Shown here: in pieces, positions 1-7,515 of the stretch | Layout: the number at the start of each line of letters is the position of its first letter | How positions within the stretch are numbered: position 1 is the first letter of the stretch | Source of the DNA: Streptosporangium nondiastaticum | GTDB taxonomy: Bacteria; Actinomycetota; Actinomycetes; Streptomycetales; Streptomycetaceae | Length of the DNA stretch: 59,152 nucleotides | Direction of reading: 5' to 3' | NCBI RefSeq assembly: GCF_003011965.1 | Contig: NZ_PXWG01000032.1 | Span: forward strand, 1-59,152 | Position numbers and translations under genes: made by a program | Notes under the pieces: model-generated | What the model was told of the DNA's origin: nothing | The model's database searches: none | The model's input: the letters and a program-made list of their open reading frames with translations, nothing else

Positions 1-118
1 CAAGTGCCTTGTCGCCGTCCGCTACAAACGACGGCTCGAAACCCTCACCACGCAGCACAATGCCGAGCATCTCGGCCAGTGCGGTGTCGTCGTCGACGAC
101 AAGGACGCGTCCCTTCAT
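1..118 (-). CDS. mtrA: MtrA-type response regulator, N-terminal fragment
   Basis: The reverse strand from 118 encodes MKGRVLVVDDDTALAEMLGI and continues through LRGEGFEPSFVADGDKAL to the window edge. This is the start of a receiver domain: the acidic triad DDD sits at residues 9-11 and the phosphorylated Asp lies outside the window. The wording closely matches, from memory, actinobacterial MtrA, an OmpR-family regulator of cell division and development that is phosphorylated by the sensor kinase MtrB. The ATG at 118 has only a weak GGGAT ahead of it. The 5' part overlaps the end of the upstream aldolase gene in another frame, which is unusual. Family call is confident; identity as the true mtrA rather than a paralogue cannot be settled from 39 codons. 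Confidence 0.85.
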   Translation of the reverse strand, partial: MKGRVLVVDDDTALAEMLGIVLRGEGFEPSFVADGDKAL

Positions 119-1307
119 ATCGACATCCCAACGCCCGCGCCGTCGCAGGCTCGTCCAGCACGTCCCCGCCCGCCCGGTTCACATACGCGTCCAGCCGGGC
201 CGCCGCGCTCCCCAGCCCCTCCCGGTAGAACGCGTACACCGCCGCGTACCGCGTCGGCAGATGCCCGGGATGCATGTCCCACCCCTGGTAGTACGCCCGC
301 GCCAACGCCCGCCGCACCAGACCGAAGTGCAGCCGCCACGCCGCGTGCACCTGGGCCGTCGACCCCACCGGCAGCACGTTCGTCGACCCGTCCGACACCC
401 GCACCCCCGTCCCCGCGGCCGCCACCTGCATCACGGCCTTCGCGTGGTCGGCCACCGGATGGTCCGGCGCCTGGTACGCCGCACCGACCCCGCACGACGC
501 GCTGTAGTCGAACGTCCCGTAGTGCAGCGAGCCGACCCGCCCCGCCCCCGCGTCGATCATCCGCGCCACCGTGGCGCGCCCGTCCGCCCCGAGCACCGCC
601 TGTGTGGTCTCGATCTGTATCTCGAAGCGGATGCGCCCCGGCTCCAGTCCTCGCGCCTTCTCGAACTCCCCCGCCAGTTCGGCCATGGCGGCGACCTGCT
701 CCGCGTAACTCACCTTGGGCAGCGTGAGCATGAGCCCGGCCGGCAGCCCGCCCGCGTCCATCAGCCCGGTCAGGAAGATGTCCAGCGTACGGATCCCACG
801 ATCCCGGACAGCAGCCTCCAGACACTTCATGCGAATACCCACGAAGGGAGGCTGTCCACTCCCACCCCCGCCCTCGCCCCCGCCCATCGCAGCCACAAGC
901 CCCGCCGCCCGCACCGCCGCCGCGTCCTCCTCCTCGTCGGACCGCGGCCCGTACCCGTCCTCGAAGTCGATGCGGAGGTCCTCCACCGGCTCCCGCAGCA
1001 ACTTGGCGCGCACCCGCTCGTAAACCGGAACGGCAAGCTCCTCGGAGAGCCCGAGCACGCCGGCGAGCGAAGAAGCGTCGGGCGCGTGCTCCTCAAGCGC
1101 GTCCAGCGCCTGATCGCCCCAGAACCGCACCGTGTCCGCGGCGACGACGTCGGCGGGGACGTAGACGGTGTGGACGGGCTGCCGCGTACCCGTGTCGCCG
1201 GGGTAGCGGCGCGCGAGGTCGGCGTCGACGTAGGCGAGAGAAGCGCCGATACGTTCCTTCACCGCCCCCGTGAAGGTCGTCGCCACCAACTCCTGCCGCT
1301 GTCCCAT
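45..1307 (-). CDS. HpcH/HpaI-like aldolase (DUF6986 family), C-terminus apparently replaced
   Basis: About 420 residues resembling the citrate-lyase beta / HpcH aldolase superfamily. Visible family-like blocks are LRIDFEDGYGPR near residue 105 (acidic metal-binding region), MLTLPKV near 175 and IRFEIQIETTQAVLGADGR near 205. It probably catalyses a metal-dependent C-C bond cleavage or formation on a small acyl or keto acid; the substrate is unknown. The ATG at 1307 follows GGAGGG at a slightly long spacing. The tail is odd: after DEPATARAL the frame runs into an Arg-rich stretch (GCRYEGTRPCRRRRH) that is simply the mtrA start region read in another frame, and it stops at 45. Homologues as I remember them continue with a hydrophobic segment instead, so the last 15-20 native residues are probably lost. 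Confidence 0.8.
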   Translation of the reverse strand: MGQRQELVATTFTGAVKERIGASLAYVDADLARRYPGDTGTRQPVHTVYVPADVVAADTVRFWGDQALDALEEHAPDASSLAGVLGLSEELAVPVYERVRAKLLREPVEDLRIDFEDGYGPRSDEEEDAAAVRAAGLVAAMGGGEGGGGSGQPPFVGIRMKCLEAAVRDRGIRTLDIFLTGLMDAGGLPAGLMLTLPKVSYAEQVAAMAELAGEFEKARGLEPGRIRFEIQIETTQAVLGADGRATVARMIDAGAGRVGSLHYGTFDYSASCGVGAAYQAPDHPVADHAKAVMQVAAAGTGVRVSDGSTNVLPVGSTAQVHAAWRLHFGLVRRALARAYYQGWDMHPGHLPTRYAAVYAFYREGLGSAAARLDAYVNRAGGDVLDEPATARALGCRYEGTRPCRRRRHRTGRDARHCAAW

Positions 1308-1394
1308 GGCTGGCCCACCCTCCACGTTTCCGCTGCACGGAACCGACCGCCCGCGCGGGCGAAACTATCGACGCCACCGGGGCAGGTCAACAGG

Positions 1395-1428
1395 CAGGCC
1401 CCCGTACGCAACGGCGTACGGGGGCCTG
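1395..1428 (-). terminator. Strong hairpin terminator after etfA
   Basis: A perfect 15-bp inverted repeat (1395-1409 pairing with 1414-1428) around a 4-nt AACG loop lies just past the etfA stop and before the aldolase start. It has no long T tract, which is normal for Streptomyces terminators. It should separate etfBA from the aldolase gene. Confidence 0.8.
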
Positions 1429-1451
1429 TCCACGAGGGCGAAGGGAACGGA

Positions 1452-2414
1452 TCAGCCCTTGCGCGTCTTGACCTCGTCGGTCAGCTGCGGGACGACCTCG
1501 AAGAGGTCGCCGACCACGCCGTAGTCGACCAGGTCGAAGATCGGGGCCTCGGCGTCCTTGTTGATGGCGACGATCGTCTTCGAGGTCTGCATGCCGGCCC
1601 GGTGCTGGATCGCACCGGAGATGCCCGCCGCGATGTAGAGCTGCGGGGAGACCGACTTGCCGGTCTGGCCGACCTGGTTGGTGTGCGGGTACCAGCCGGC
1701 GTCGACGGCGGCGCGGGAGGCGCCGACGGCCGCGCCGAGCGAGTCGGCCAGGGCCTCGATGATCGCGAAGTTCTCGGCGCCGTTGACGCCGCGGCCGCCG
1801 GAGACCACGATCGCGGCCTCGGTCAGCTCGGGGCGGCCGGTCGACTCGCGCGGGGTGCGGGAGACGACCTTGGTGCCGGTGGAGTTCTCGCCGAAGGAGA
1901 CGGCGAGCTGCTCGACCGTGCCGGCGGCCGGGGCGGCCTCCGGGGCGGCGGAGTTGGGCTTGACGGTGATGACCGGCGTGCCCTTGGTGACGCGGGACTT
2001 GGTGGAGTACGAGGCCGCGAAGACGGACTGCGTGGCCACCGGGCCCTCGTCGCCGGCCTCCAGGTCGACGGCGTCGGTGATGATGCCGGAGCCGATGCGG
2101 ACCGCGAGGCGGGCCGCGATCTCCTTGCCCTCCGCGGAGGACGGGACGAGCACGGCGGCCGGCGAGACGGCCTCGACCGCGGCCTGCAGGGCGTCGACCT
2201 TCGGCACGACCAGGTAGTCGGCGAACTCGGCGGCGTCGGCCGTGAGGACCTTCACCGCGCCGTACTCGGCCAGCGTCGCGGCGGCGGTGTCCGCACCGGC
2301 ACCCAGGTGCACGGCGACGGGCTCGCCGATGCGGCGGGCGAGGGTGAGCAGTTCGAGGGTGGGCTTGCGGACGGCGCCGTCCACGTGGTCGACGTAGACG
2401 AGGACTTCAGCCAT
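1452..2414 (-). CDS. etfA: Electron transfer flavoprotein alpha subunit
   Basis: A 320-residue ETF alpha subunit, full length for the family. The N-terminal alpha/beta domain (about 1-185) is followed by the FAD-binding domain. The latter shows VVSGGRGV near 203 and the family signature running from [16 protein letters not shown] through [12 protein letters not shown] to VDYGVVGD (about 259-303). With EtfB it accepts electrons from acyl-CoA dehydrogenases and similar flavoproteins and passes them to ETF:quinone oxidoreductase. It lies 57 bp downstream of etfB on the same strand. An SD-like GGAGC lies in the leader (AGCAGGAGCAACGCC) before the ATG at 2414. A strong terminator follows. Confidence 0.97.
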   Translation of the reverse strand: MAEVLVYVDHVDGAVRKPTLELLTLARRIGEPVAVHLGAGADTAAATLAEYGAVKVLTADAAEFADYLVVPKVDALQAAVEAVSPAAVLVPSSAEGKEIAARLAVRIGSGIITDAVDLEAGDEGPVATQSVFAASYSTKSRVTKGTPVITVKPNSAAPEAAPAAGTVEQLAVSFGENSTGTKVVSRTPRESTGRPELTEAAIVVSGGRGVNGAENFAIIEALADSLGAAVGASRAAVDAGWYPHTNQVGQTGKSVSPQLYIAAGISGAIQHRAGMQTSKTIVAINKDAEAPIFDLVDYGVVGDLFEVVPQLTDEVKTRKG

Positions 2415-2471
2415 GGCGTTGCTCCTGCTGGAAAAGTGGGGCGGGTGACGGTTCGTTCGGGATCAGAGAGC

Positions 2472-3260
2472 TCAGATGAACTTCTGGCCCGCGAGGAACT
2501 CGGCGAGCTGCTTGCCGCCCTCGCCCTCGTCCTTGACGACGGTGCCGGCCGTGCGGGCCGGGCGCTCCGCGGCCTCGTCGACCTTGGTCCAGGCACCCTC
2601 CAGGCCGACCTCTTCGGCCTCGAGGCCGAGGTCGGAGAGGTCCAGGGACGCAACCGGCTTCTTCTTGGCCGCCATGATGCCCTTGAAGGAGGGGTAGCGG
2701 GCCTCGCCGGACTGGTCGGTCACGGAGACGACGGCCGGGAGGGAGGCCTCCAGCTGCTCGCTGGCGGCGTCGCCGTCGCGGCGGCCGGTGACCTTGCCGC
2801 CCTCGACCTTGACCTCGGAGAGCAGGGTGACCTGCGGGACGCCGAGGCGCTCGGCGAGCATCGCCGGGACGACGCCCATGCCGCCGTCGGTGGAGGCCAT
2901 GCCGGAGACGACCAAGTCGTAGCCGACGTGCTCCAGGGCCTTGGCCAGCACCAGCGAGGTGCCGAGCGCGTCGGTGCCGTGCAGGTCGTCGTCCTCGACG
3001 TGGACGGCCTTGTCCGCACCCATCGACAGCGCCTTGCGGAGCGCGTCCTTGGCGTCCTCGGGGCCGACGGTCAGGACGGTGATCTCCGCGTCGTCGTCGG
3101 CCGCCTCCTTGATCTGCAGCGCCTGCTCGACCGCGTACTCGTCGAGCTCCGAGAGCAGGCCGTCCACGTCGTCGCGGTCGACGGTCAGGTCTTCGGCGAA
3201 GTGCCGGTCGCCGGTGGCGTCAGGCACGTACTTCACAGTGACAACGATCCTCAAGCTCAC
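2472..3260 (-). CDS. etfB: Electron transfer flavoprotein beta subunit
   Basis: A 262-residue ETF beta subunit beginning VSLRIVVTVKYVPDATGD. The GTG start at 3260 is preceded by AGGAGA at good spacing; the frame stays open to 3311 but the extra residues do not fit the family. The AMP-binding region includes YDLVVSGMASTDGGMGVVP, and the C-terminal arm has YPSFKGIMAAKKKPV. Together with EtfA it forms the soluble heterodimer that carries electrons from fatty-acid and amino-acid oxidation dehydrogenases. It is the first gene of the etfBA unit. A near-palindrome about 100 bp upstream (3364-3380) may be a regulator site. Confidence 0.97.
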   Translation of the reverse strand: MSLRIVVTVKYVPDATGDRHFAEDLTVDRDDVDGLLSELDEYAVEQALQIKEAADDDAEITVLTVGPEDAKDALRKALSMGADKAVHVEDDDLHGTDALGTSLVLAKALEHVGYDLVVSGMASTDGGMGVVPAMLAERLGVPQVTLLSEVKVEGGKVTGRRDGDAASEQLEASLPAVVSVTDQSGEARYPSFKGIMAAKKKPVASLDLSDLGLEAEEVGLEGAWTKVDEAAERPARTAGTVVKDEGEGGKQLAEFLAGQKFI

Positions 3261-3363
3261 GCCGGCTCTCCTACTGCATCGTCTCTTCGTAGCTGCCTTG
3301 GCAGGCAGCATAGGCGCCTTGTGGGGCGGATTCCGCCCGATGCGGGCCGCGCCTCGAACGGAA

Positions 3364-3380
3364 TGTTACTCGTCAGTACA
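3364..3380. promoter_or_regulatory. Candidate operator upstream of etfBA
   Basis: TGTTACTCGTCAGTACA is a near-palindrome (TGT-T-ACT / AGT-ACA around CGTC) in the 188-bp gap upstream of etfB. Its shape resembles TTACTnnnnAGTAA-type operators of TetR-family fatty-acid regulators. It also overlaps a -10-like TAACAT on the etf strand. Assignment is by resemblance only. Confidence 0.35.
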
Positions 3381-3448
3381 GCGACCCGTTCCCCCGGACG
3401 CAAGGCCGGTCGGCTGTGATCTGTCCAACGCGCGGAACGCGGGACGTC

Positions 3449-3952
3449 TCAGTCCCGCAGACCGTTGAAGCGCCCCTGGTGGTAGACGAGCGGGCGCCCC
3501 GCTCCGGCGGAGTCGCCCGCGACGACCTCGGCGAGCACGACCCGGTGGTCCCCGGCGGGCACCCGGGCCACCACGCGGCACACCAGCCACGCCAGAACGC
3601 CGTCCAGCAGCGGCACGCCCTCAGGGCCGGGGCGCCAGCTCGTGGGCGGGGCGAAGCGGTCGGCGCCGCTGCGCGCGAAGGTCCCGGCGAGCTCCCTCTG
3701 GTGCTCGCCGAGTATGTGCACGCCGACGTGCTCGGCCTCGGCGAGGACGGGCCAGCTGGACGAACCGGTGCCCACGCCGAAGGAGACGAGGGGCGGCTCG
3801 GCGGCGACGGACGTGAGCGACGTGGCGGTGAAGCCGACCGGGCGCGAGCCCTGCGCGGTGATCACGGCGACTCCGGCGGCGTGCCTGCGGAAGACGGAGC
3901 GCAGCAGTTCAGGAGTGGCGAGGGAGGTGCCGAGCCCGGGCATGGCCGTCAT
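3449..3952 (-). CDS. Flavin reductase family protein (FMN-binding split barrel)
   Basis: About 167 residues of the DIM6/NTAB flavin-reductase-like family. Core blocks are LRSVFRRHAAGVAVIT, PVGFTATSLTSVAAEPPLVS (flavin-binding loop) and the C-terminal HRVVLAEVV. Members bind FMN/FAD and use NAD(P)H to supply reduced flavin, often to a partner monooxygenase. The ATG at 3952 follows AAGGA at 7 nt. The frame stays open to a GTG at 4075, adding 41 Thr/Ala-rich residues; a promoter-like pair just upstream (4084-4113) would make that longer form leaderless. I prefer the shorter form because it has a ribosome binding site and the usual family length. Confidence 0.85.
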   Translation of the reverse strand: MTAMPGLGTSLATPELLRSVFRRHAAGVAVITAQGSRPVGFTATSLTSVAAEPPLVSFGVGTGSSSWPVLAEAEHVGVHILGEHQRELAGTFARSGADRFAPPTSWRPGPEGVPLLDGVLAWLVCRVVARVPAGDHRVVLAEVVAGDSAGAGRPLVYHQGRFNGLRD

Positions 3953-4083
3953 GGAACTGTCCTTCTGCTGTTGGGTCGAGCCGGTCTGTACGGTCGTCAC
4001 GGTCGTCGCGGGCATCGTCGTCACGGGATCGTCGGCGCGGGCACGGTCGTTGCGGACATCGTCGGTCCTGGCCACATAACGTC

Positions 4084-4113
4084 ACACTGACGATTCGCGG
4101 TGCGGAGCGTCAA
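4084..4113 (-). promoter_or_regulatory. Promoter of the flavin reductase gene
   Basis: TTGACG (4113-4108) is separated by 18 nt from CAGTGT (4089-4084) on the reverse strand, a good Streptomyces vegetative pattern. The start point would be near 4077, almost on the GTG at 4075. The mRNA is therefore either leaderless for a long protein or has a roughly 125-nt leader for the form starting at 3952. Confidence 0.5.
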
Positions 4114-4179
4114 GGGCGGCCCTGGAGATGGGAGAGGGATCACTGGGGAGGGCCGGAGGGACGGGATTCCCGCGGCCGG

Positions 4180-4506
4180 TCACACCGCCGCCCCGAGCGC
4201 CGCGATGACGTCCGCCTTGCGCGGCTGGCCGGCGGCGCGGCGCACGACGCGGCCCGCGGCGTCGAGGACGAGGACGGTCGGCGTCGCGGTGATGTCCAGG
4301 GCCCGCACGAGCGCGAGGTGCGCCTCCGCGTCGACCTCGACGTGTGCGACCCCCTCGACCATGCCCGCGACCTGTTCCAGGGTCCGCCTGGTGGCCCGGC
4401 AGGGCTGGCAGAAGGCGCTGGAGAACTGGACGAGCGTGGCCCGCGCCCCGAGCTCCCCGCCGATGTCGGCGGCCCCCAGCCGCAGCCCGTCGTCGCCCTC
4501 GCGCAC
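4180..4506 (-). CDS. Thioredoxin-like protein with CQPC motif
   Basis: A small thioredoxin-fold protein. The active site sits in LVQFSSAFCQPCRATRRTL, with CQPC in place of the classic CGPC, followed by the VDAEAHLALVRALDI helix and the cis-Pro loop TATPTVLVLD. It presumably reduces disulfides or works in a thiol relay in the cytoplasm; no signal peptide is evident in the short form. Start choice is uncertain. The GTG at 4506 has GAGGG at 7 nt and gives 108 residues, thioredoxin size. Alternatives are GTG 4563 (GGGGA ahead) and ATG 4629 or 4731, which would add a Lys/Arg-rich tail encoded by an unusually AT-rich repeat segment. Confidence 0.8.
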   Translation of the reverse strand: MREGDDGLRLGAADIGGELGARATLVQFSSAFCQPCRATRRTLEQVAGMVEGVAHVEVDAEAHLALVRALDITATPTVLVLDAAGRVVRRAAGQPRKADVIAALGAAV

Positions 4507-4520
4507 CCTCGGTCCCTCTT

Positions 4521-4590
4521 TCCGTCGCGCCTTTTCCGCTTTTTCGCATTTCCCGCGTTTCACTACATTTCCCCGCATTTCTACGAGTTC
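4521..4590. repeat. AT-rich imperfect repeat upstream of the thioredoxin gene
   Basis: This is a local composition anomaly in a region above 70% GC. On the reverse strand it reads as repeated GAAATGCGG / GAAACGCGG / GAAAAAGCGG-like units of about 9-11 bp. It lies either in the leader or in the N-terminal coding part of the thioredoxin-like gene, depending on its true start. No function can be assigned. Confidence 0.5.
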
Positions 4591-4816
4591 TGCGGGCCTC
4601 GCGGGTCTCCGCGTCCACCGGTGCAGCACCATGCGGCCCGGAGAAAATTCCTCGTTCCCCGCGGCGACGTGATGAGGATCTCCCGGCCTCGGGGCCGTCC
4701 TCGCTGGCACCCGGGCCGGGCATTCGGGCACGATCTGGCAGAAGCCGAACCCTACGGCCGCGTAACTTAGCCCGGGAGACCCCCCTCCTCCCCAGGCCCG
4801 GAAGGATCCTCCCCCG

Positions 4817-5548
4817 ATGGCAGAGCTCGTCTACCCCCCGGTGATCGGTGTCGCCCGCACCATGTTCAAGGCGCTCGACCTGCGCTTCGACATCCAGGGC
4901 ACCGAGCACGTCCCCGCGCGGGGCGGGGCGGTCCTGGTGAGCAACCACATCGGCTACCTCGACTTCGTCTTCTGCGGGCTGACCGCCCGCCCCGCCAAGC
5001 GGCTGGTGCGGTTCATGGCCAAGGAGTCCGTGTTCCGGCACAAGGTGTCGGGGCCGCTGATGCGCGCGATGAAGCACATCCCCGTGGACCGCGCGGCCGG
5101 CATGGACGCCTACAAGCACGCGCTGTCCGCCCTGCGCTCCGGAGAGATCATCGGGGTGTTCCCGGAGGCGACGATCTCGCAGTCGTTCACGCTGAAGAAC
5201 TTCAAGTCCGGCGCGGCGCGGCTCGCCCAGGAGGCCGGGGTGCCGCTGCTGCCGATGGCGCTGTGGGGCACGCAGCGGCTGTGGACCAAGGGCCACAAGC
5301 GCGACCTGGGCCGCAACCACGTGCCGATCTCGATACGGGTCGGCGAGCCGATGACCCCCGAGCCCGGCGAGCACCCGGACACCCTCAGCGACCGGCTGCG
5401 CTCCCGCGTCCAGGAGCTCCTGGAGGCGGCGCAGCGCGCCTACCCGGTGCGGCCGAAGGACGCGGACGACACCTGGTGGATCCCGGCGCACCTCGGCGGC
5501 ACGGCGCCCTCGCCCGACCTGGCGGCGGCGATGGACCGGCGCCGCTAG
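4817..5548 (+). CDS. 1-acylglycerol-3-phosphate O-acyltransferase family (PlsC-like)
   Basis: A 243-residue lysophospholipid acyltransferase. The catalytic HX4D box is NHIGYLD (His44, Asp49). The substrate-binding block is VFPEATIS (114-121), with Ala where FPEGT usually has Gly. It transfers an acyl chain from acyl-ACP or acyl-CoA to the sn-2 position of lysophosphatidic acid or a related acceptor, at the cytoplasmic membrane. The ATG at 4817 has AAGGATCC upstream. Transcription is divergent from the thioredoxin-like gene, and the gene ends at a strong hairpin shared with the convergent threonine aldolase gene. Streptomycetes carry several PlsC paralogues, so the exact acceptor is not certain. 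Confidence 0.92.
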   Translation: MAELVYPPVIGVARTMFKALDLRFDIQGTEHVPARGGAVLVSNHIGYLDFVFCGLTARPAKRLVRFMAKESVFRHKVSGPLMRAMKHIPVDRAAGMDAYKHALSALRSGEIIGVFPEATISQSFTLKNFKSGAARLAQEAGVPLLPMALWGTQRLWTKGHKRDLGRNHVPISIRVGEPMTPEPGEHPDTLSDRLRSRVQELLEAAQRAYPVRPKDADDTWWIPAHLGGTAPSPDLAAAMDRRR

Positions 5549-5602
5549 AGCGCACCCGAAGCGCACCCGGTCACGGAAAGGGGCGCCTGACGTCACGGCA
5601 AG

Positions 5603-5634
5603 GGGCGCCCGGCCGCACACGCGGCCGGGCGCCC
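5603..5634. terminator. Bidirectional terminator between plsC-like and threonine aldolase genes
   Basis: A perfect 14-bp stem (5603-5616 with 5621-5634) with an ACAC loop, followed by TTTC on the plus strand. It lies between two convergent genes and can serve both. Confidence 0.85.
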
Positions 5635-5663
5635 TTTCGCCTTCGCCGGGCGGGCAGCTGCTG

Positions 5664-6734
5664 CTACTGCCGGCCCATCTCCTCGGCCAGGGCCGCCGCG
5701 AACGCGTCGACGTCGGCCTCGGTGGTGTCGAAGGAGCACATCCAGCGGACGTCGCCGGCCGCCTCGTCCCAGAAGTAGAAGCGGTAGCGCTTCTGCAGGC
5801 GCTCGCTCACGTCGTGCGGGAGCCGGGCGAAGACGGCGTTGGACTGCACCGGGTGGAGGATCTCCACGCCGTCGACGGTCCGTACGCGCTCGGCCAGGCG
5901 CGCGGCCATGGCGTTGGCGTGCGAGGCGCTGCGCAGCCACAGGTCGCCGCTGAGCAGGGCCTCGAACTGGGCCGAGACGAAGCGCATCTTGGACGCGAGC
6001 TGCATGGACATCTTGCGCAGGTGCTTCATCGCCCGCACCGCGTCCGGGTTGAGGACGACGACGCACTCGCCGAAGACCAGGCCGTTCTTGGTGCCGCCGA
6101 AAGAGAGCAGGTCCACTCCGGCGTCGGTGGTGAAGGCCCGCAGGGGGACGCCCAGGGTGGCCGCGGCGTTGGCGATGCGCGAGCCGTCCAGGTGGACCTT
6201 CATGCCCCGCTCGTGGGCGTGGTCGCAGATCTCCCGGATCTCCTCGGGCGTGTAGCACGTGCCCAGCTCGGTGGTCTGGGTGATCGAGACGACCTGCGGC
6301 TGGGCGCGGTGCTCGTCGTCCCAGCCGAACGCCTCGCGGTCGATGAGCTCGGGGGTGAGCTTGCCGTGCTCGGTGGGCACGTGCAGCAGCTTCAGCCCGC
6401 CGACGCGCTCGGGCGCGCCGCACTCGTCGACGTTGATGTGCGCGGAGGAGGCGCAGATGACCGCGCCCCAGCGCTCGGTCGCGGCCTGGAGGGCGACGAC
6501 GTTGGCGCCCGTGCCGTTGAAGACGGGGAACGCCTCGGCGGTGGGGCCGAAGTGCCCGCGCATCACGTCCTGGAGGTGGGCGGTGTAGTCGTCCTCGCCG
6601 TAGGCGACCTGGTGCCCGCCGTTGGCGACGGCGAGCGCCGCGAGGATCTCGGGGTGGGCGCCCGCGTAGTTGTCGCTGGCGAAGCCGCGCACCTCGGGGT
6701 CGTGGCGGCGTATGGCGTCGGTCTTGCTGGTCAT
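5664..6734 (-). CDS. Low-specificity L-threonine aldolase family
   Basis: A 356-residue fold-type I PLP enzyme of the threonine/beta-eliminating-lyase family. SFGGTKNGL carries the PLP lysine (Lys216), HLDGSRIAN (181-189) carries the cofactor-contacting Asp, and FASDNYAGAHPEI is the N-terminal signature. It should split L-threonine or L-allo-threonine (or another beta-hydroxy amino acid) into glycine plus an aldehyde. The ATG at 6734 overlaps the stop of the upstream SDR gene (ATGA), so translation is coupled. It is the last gene of the DUF6421-SDR-aldolase cassette. The fixed company of an SDR and a DUF6421 protein suggests a dedicated substrate rather than general threonine breakdown. Confidence 0.9.
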   Translation of the reverse strand: MTSKTDAIRRHDPEVRGFASDNYAGAHPEILAALAVANGGHQVAYGEDDYTAHLQDVMRGHFGPTAEAFPVFNGTGANVVALQAATERWGAVICASSAHINVDECGAPERVGGLKLLHVPTEHGKLTPELIDREAFGWDDEHRAQPQVVSITQTTELGTCYTPEEIREICDHAHERGMKVHLDGSRIANAAATLGVPLRAFTTDAGVDLLSFGGTKNGLVFGECVVVLNPDAVRAMKHLRKMSMQLASKMRFVSAQFEALLSGDLWLRSASHANAMAARLAERVRTVDGVEILHPVQSNAVFARLPHDVSERLQKRYRFYFWDEAAGDVRWMCSFDTTEADVDAFAAALAEEMGRQ

Positions 6735-7492
6735 ACCTGCGGAGTCAGCCACAGACGGGTTCCGTTCACTTCCTGGGCGGGCTTCTCCCAGACGCCGACG
6801 ATCGCCTCGGCGAGGTCCTTGACGTCGGTGAAGCCCGCGAACTTCGCGTTCGGGCGCTCGGCGCGCATGGCGTCGTGCACCAGTGCCTTGACGATCAGAA
6901 TGGTGGCGGCGGCCGGCGGCGCGCCCTCGCCCCCCGCCTTGCGGAAGGAGTCGGCGAGCGCGAGCGTCCACGCCTCGGCGGCGGCCTTGGAGGCGGAGTA
7001 GGCGGCGTTGCCCGCGGTGGGCTTGCTGGCGCCCGCGGCGCTGATCAGCACGAACCGGCCGTTTCCGCTGCGCTGGAGGGCCGGCTCGAAGGCCAGCGAG
7101 GTGTGCTGCACGGTGCGGATGAGCAGCTTCTCGAGCAGCTCCCAGTCGGCGAGGTCGGTCTCGGCGAACGTCGCCGAGCCGCGCCAGCCGCCCACCAGGT
7201 GGACCAGGCCGTCGATGCGGCCGAACTCCTTCTCGGTGCGGTCCACCCAGCTGCGGGTGGCCTCCAGGTCGAGGAGGTCGACGGTGTCACCGGTGACCGT
7301 GGCGCCGCCGTGGGCGTAGCGGGCGGCGTCGACGGCCTCCGCGAGGCGGGCCGCGTCCGCGTCGGCGGCGACGACCGTCGCCCCGGCCTCGGCCAGGCGC
7401 AGCAGCGTGGCGCGGCCCGCGGGGCCGGCAGCCCCCGCCACTGCCACGACGGCGCCGTCCAGCGGGCCGTTGCCGTTGGTGGGAGTGCTCAT
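6731..7492 (-). CDS. Short-chain dehydrogenase/reductase (SDR)
   Basis: A 253-residue Rossmann-fold oxidoreductase. The nucleotide loop is GAAGPAG (20-26). The active site follows with Ser151 in VLISAAG and the YxxxK pair Tyr165/Lys169 in AAYSASK. It should oxidise an alcohol or reduce a carbonyl with NAD(P)H. The ATG at 7492 has a perfect AAGGAG; a GTG at 7519 overlapping the previous stop is possible but lacks a ribosome binding site. The stop overlaps the threonine aldolase start by ATGA. The substrate may be the aldehyde or beta-hydroxy acid handled by its neighbours, which is inference from context only. Confidence 0.9.
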   Translation of the reverse strand: MSTPTNGNGPLDGAVVAVAGAAGPAGRATLLRLAEAGATVVAADADAARLAEAVDAARYAHGGATVTGDTVDLLDLEATRSWVDRTEKEFGRIDGLVHLVGGWRGSATFAETDLADWELLEKLLIRTVQHTSLAFEPALQRSGNGRFVLISAAGASKPTAGNAAYSASKAAAEAWTLALADSFRKAGGEGAPPAAATILIVKALVHDAMRAERPNAKFAGFTDVKDLAEAIVGVWEKPAQEVNGTRLWLTPQV

Positions 7493-7515
7493 GGTCGTCT
7501 CCTTCGTCTGCTCGC

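Noticed and set aside
9..3419. Very long plus-strand open frame (1136 codons) across the etf region
   Set aside because: It is antisense to three well-recognised genes, has an Arg/Gly/His-rich composition and no family features. Such shadows are expected at this GC content.
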